Positions 60,548 to 64,000 of a stretch of DNA of 64,000 bases are shown piece after piece. The stretch is taken from the NCBI RefSeq assembly GCF_017654505.1, contig NC_054538.1:62783678-62847677 (forward strand), written 5' to 3'. Below the pieces are notes generated by a model, which worked only from the letters and a program-made list of their open reading frames with translations, did not search any database and was not told the origin of the DNA. How positions within the stretch are numbered: the stretch's first letter is position 1; each line of letters opens with the position of its first letter. The stretch comes from Polyodon spathula (Eukaryota; Chordata; Actinopteri; Acipenseriformes; Polyodontidae). Made by a program: the position numbers and the translations under genes.

Positions 60548-61079
60548 ATCTAGTGGCGTCTACACATATTGTCTGAAGTGAATCCACCTACTGTACCAGT
60601 TAAAAAGTGTGTGTTGGAAAGCCTTGTCAGAACATGGGTCAGGTCTTTTTCGGAACTGTCAGCTCTTACCGTCAATGTGTTTAACATTCCTCTAAATCTG
60701 CTTTTACCTGGTTTTCAGCTTTGTTTTGTCTGACCCTTACATATTCTTTACAGATAGAAATATACTTAGGACACTTACATGCACTATTAGACGTTTTATT
60801 TTTATAGCTAGCACACAAAGGGCCTGATATTAATTCAATATCAATTAAAGAGACCCTTGGGTTTAAGTAATGTGTCATTTATGTTGAAGTATTAAAAAAT
60901 ACACCTATAAACTGCAACACACGTTTAACCAGTTTCCCACTGTGTAATAGTGTAAATATGCTGATTAATTCAAAAATCACAACTTTCTACAAGTTCCCTG
61001 TTGACCTTATTGTTTATTTTCTATTTATAATTCTATTTCAATTATACACGCTTTAATCACTTTTTCATATTTCTCTAAA
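60548..61079. other. non-coding stretch
   Basis: Nothing recognised. Confidence 0.5.
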
Positions 61080-61100
61080 CACACACACACACACACACAC
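61080..61100. repeat. (AC)n microsatellite
   Basis: About ten units. Confidence 0.95.
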
Positions 61101-64000
61101 AAAAAGATTAATTTTCTGTAGCGATAACATCTGTCCTGTCATCTCAAAGAATATTAAGCTTAATAAATATATTTATGAGCACTGCTTTGTATAGCTCTAA
61201 TGCAATCAGCCATGCTGAGTATGATAGCTCAAGACGATGAAAACCCATTGACTTTTTGTAGCAAATTAGTCTACCACCTAATCGGTGAACCCTGCTACGC
61301 TTTTGAATTATGGCTAGAACTAGCAGCTCTGGTAAAACACTTAAATGAATTATATCAATTCATAAACTTGTTCATGTCCAGATTTCATTAGCCACACATT
61401 AGCAATGTTTTATGTTTATTACTGTTCTGACATAATCTATAAATAACTGAAATGCTAATCATAGTGTTCTGCTGGGCATCATCATTTAATCACAAAGAGA
61501 TACATTATTATACATGACAATAGATAATAACAAGTCTGGGTCAATGGCAGCAAATTAAAAGATCACAATTATGTTCTATAATAGTACATATCTAATACAT
61601 ATAGTGGCAAATGGGTCCCTTCCTAATCACTTGCAAATGTCTCCCCTCTGACACTCTTACAGCACACCGGAAAATTGTGCTTGAGTTGTGAGGCAAGTGT
61701 AATCCCACAACATCAAGGTAAACAGAAAGGAATTTATACTCCAATCAAGTCTAATGCGATTAACTCTTTATCAGTCGTTTTCAATTATATATTAACACTT
61801 TAGTTTCCTCCCCATGTAAATGTGTTTATCTACAACTGATACTGTAAGGTTTGAGGTGTTTCTTAAAATGAAGCGTGTGCAAACATATTAAGATATTGCA
61901 TTCATGTATTACTATGTAGTACATATCTAATATTAGGTCAGTAATAAAATATGTTACTTTGAAGGGATACTTTATATTATATTGAGCTAATATTTAATAT
62001 CCTATTGCGTGCATAAGTCTAATGTTTCCACTTGGATCATTATTTTCCATGCTACAAACTGTTCCCGCAAAAAATGCTTCAGAAAGGACAACTGGCTGAT
62101 TGTGAGAAATATAAGTATTACAAACTAGAAATGTACAGTATCCTTTAAGTACACTTGGCTATTAAAGCCACTAACCTTGTTTGTCCTAGAAATGTGGTTA
62201 TCTTGACAATATATAATTCTGCTTAAAGCATTTAGATAACTGCACTCATTTGTAGTTGCAGTGCAAGTTTTTCATTTTTTTCAGAACTAAAGTGACGTGA
62301 TAGAGATGCAATTGGTACAGAAATTCTATCATTTTTTGTGGGGGGGGGGTGGTATTACAGTGCATAACTTCATGAGCAATTAGCATGTCCTCAAGCCCAG
62401 ATTTGGGAATATGATTTACATTTACTGTATATGTTCTTGTTTTTGACCAGGAACTCCATTCACAAAGCGTAAACCCACTCATTATTTGAAGTTTGAAAAG
62501 TATTTGAAATGTGTATCTGGGTTTAGAAAAAAATCCTTGTTAGAATAGTTTAATTTTTACATACATATGCAACAGTTCATTTGTTGGTAATCATTTTAGC
62601 AGTTAGCATTAATGATCACACTGTACAATTACTAAGGTTCCTCCTCTTATGTATCGACCAATAGAATAACAACAAATCTAGATCGACTATGTATACATCA
62701 CCTGTTATCAGTAATTTCATTAAAATTTATTGGTTTTCAAAGAACATAAATTGAATCAAACCCAATATGTTATAATTCAGAAAGCGGATACAACCAATGC
62801 ATTTGACAGCAAAATAAATAAATGGAAGAAAAAACAAGACAAACAAAGAAACAGAAGTTTGCAACTAGATAGGCAGTACAGATAAATGGTCAGCCCAACA
62901 TCACATGCATTTGCACCTCATAGTGGTTAGCGTGCAGTAGAGAAGATAAAAAAAGGAATGTAAAATGCTACGGAAACCAACCTCTGGAGACTTAATATTC
63001 TGATCACCTCACCTCGGAACATCTGGCTCTTAAATGTTCAAGCACAAAAAACAAGAGAACTAATGAAAGCAGCACATTTTATCTCTCCCATCAATGTACC
63101 TCGCAAACACCTGCTAAAATTAAAACAAATTGAATATTGATTGCTGATTAAGTACTCTTTCTTTAGTTAGATATTCTGTCAGTATTTGCCCTGGCACACA
63201 ATGCACACATTGATGAAAAGCCAGTAGTGGGCTGCTGCGGTGGCAGAGGTTGAAATTAAGTGATTATCTAAAAGTAAATGAAAGGCAGATCATGTGGTCA
63301 GCATCTTGAACCCTTACTAAAAAATGCAAGATAGGTTGCCTTTGCAACAGTCTAGTATTAAGAACATCAAGAAAAAATGTATTAGAACCTATAAACATAA
63401 TGATTTTTTATTAATAAAACATACACACATACACAATTTTGTTCCCTCACTGCTGCAATGGTATTATATCGTTCAAAAAGTCCACAAACTAATTTGCTCT
63501 TACAGAACATATCATGCAGATCTGTGCATGTTTTCAAACTGGTTTTTTGTTTTTTTTGACAGGAGTCACTGCCTTCGGTTTTTGCAAAAAACAAAAAAAC
63601 AAAAAAAAACATTATTCAAAGCTTTTTTTAGAATGCTCATTTCATAATATCATAATGCTCTGAATACACATCATAAACAATTCAAGTTGACTGCAAAAAA
63701 AAAACAATTATGAAACATGTGTACTGCTAACCAATTTGAACACAATATTCTATTTTCCACAATCTGGTCATGGAATAACATGCGAGAAATCCAACGTTTA
63801 ACACAGTGGCTTAAACTAAGATTTTATTTTAGAAAGGCAATGTTGGCTACACAGTAAACTACAAACAGCTACTGTATGTAACCTTTGATAATCCTACATC
63901 TGTTGTTGCGTATTATATTTGAATAACTTTAAATTATAAACACTGATTTAGCAACCTCACTGCTTAAATCTAATTTTGTATATTGTTAACTCACACAACG
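61101..64000. other. non-coding stretch
   Basis: AT-rich; a G run at 62339-62348. Short open frames (61200-61391 +, 63324-63647 +) have no recognised motif. No repeat family identified. Confidence 0.5.

Overview
The window looks like nuclear DNA of a ray-finned fish, made almost wholly of intergenic or intronic sequence packed with decayed transposable elements. Three things point that way: an AT-rich background with many (TA)n, (CA)n, (AAT)n and (GAA)n microsatellites; repeats of fish type (Tc1 elements, DIRS, Ty3/gypsy, hAT, tRNA-derived SINEs); and CR1-type LINEs ending in TTCTTATGTTC tail repeats. From memory, the CR1 and SINE families resemble those of sturgeon or paddlefish-grade fishes; that placement is an inference. 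I see no bacterial features, no CRISPR, no rRNA or functional tRNA gene, and no complete host protein-coding gene.

Layout. 1-3990 is a decayed L1/Tx1-like LINE (+). 5681-7629 is a candidate solo LTR split by a CR1 LINE (6008-7495, -) whose ORF is open except for one nonsense codon. 8147-8660 is a hAT transposase remnant. 11666-13262 is a full-length but dead Tc1 element with TA at both ends. 13624-13878 is an L2-like reverse transcriptase scrap. 22505-22870, 32720-33115 and 59066-59230 are related SINE copies. 22994-25500 is the best-preserved element: a non-autonomous LTR retrotransposon with both LTRs, a tRNA-Leu-type primer-binding site, a G-rich tract at the 3' LTR and a perfect 5-bp target duplication. 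29633-30286 is a hAT-like MITE. 30781-31584, 49005-50191, 55915-56767 and 56868-57150 are Tc1 fragments. 42620-47640 is a DIRS-type (tyrosine-recombinase) retrotransposon hit by two CR1 copies in opposite orientations. 35640-37300 may be the 5' end of a second DIRS element. 50192-52201 is the 3' end of a Ty3/gypsy element.

Only three short stretches look as if they might belong to a host gene: splice-flanked open segments at 28571-28624 (-) and 55163-55277 (+), and an open segment followed by AATAAA and an A-run at 10934-11223 (-). None could be assigned to a named gene. The biology here is layered retrotransposon and transposon history, not an operon-like system. The points most worth pursuing are the DIRS element and its terminal repeats, the non-autonomous LTR element with frame-preserving repeats in its ORF, the possible unusual domain order of the gypsy element, and Tc1 ends lying directly against TG/TA microsatellites.
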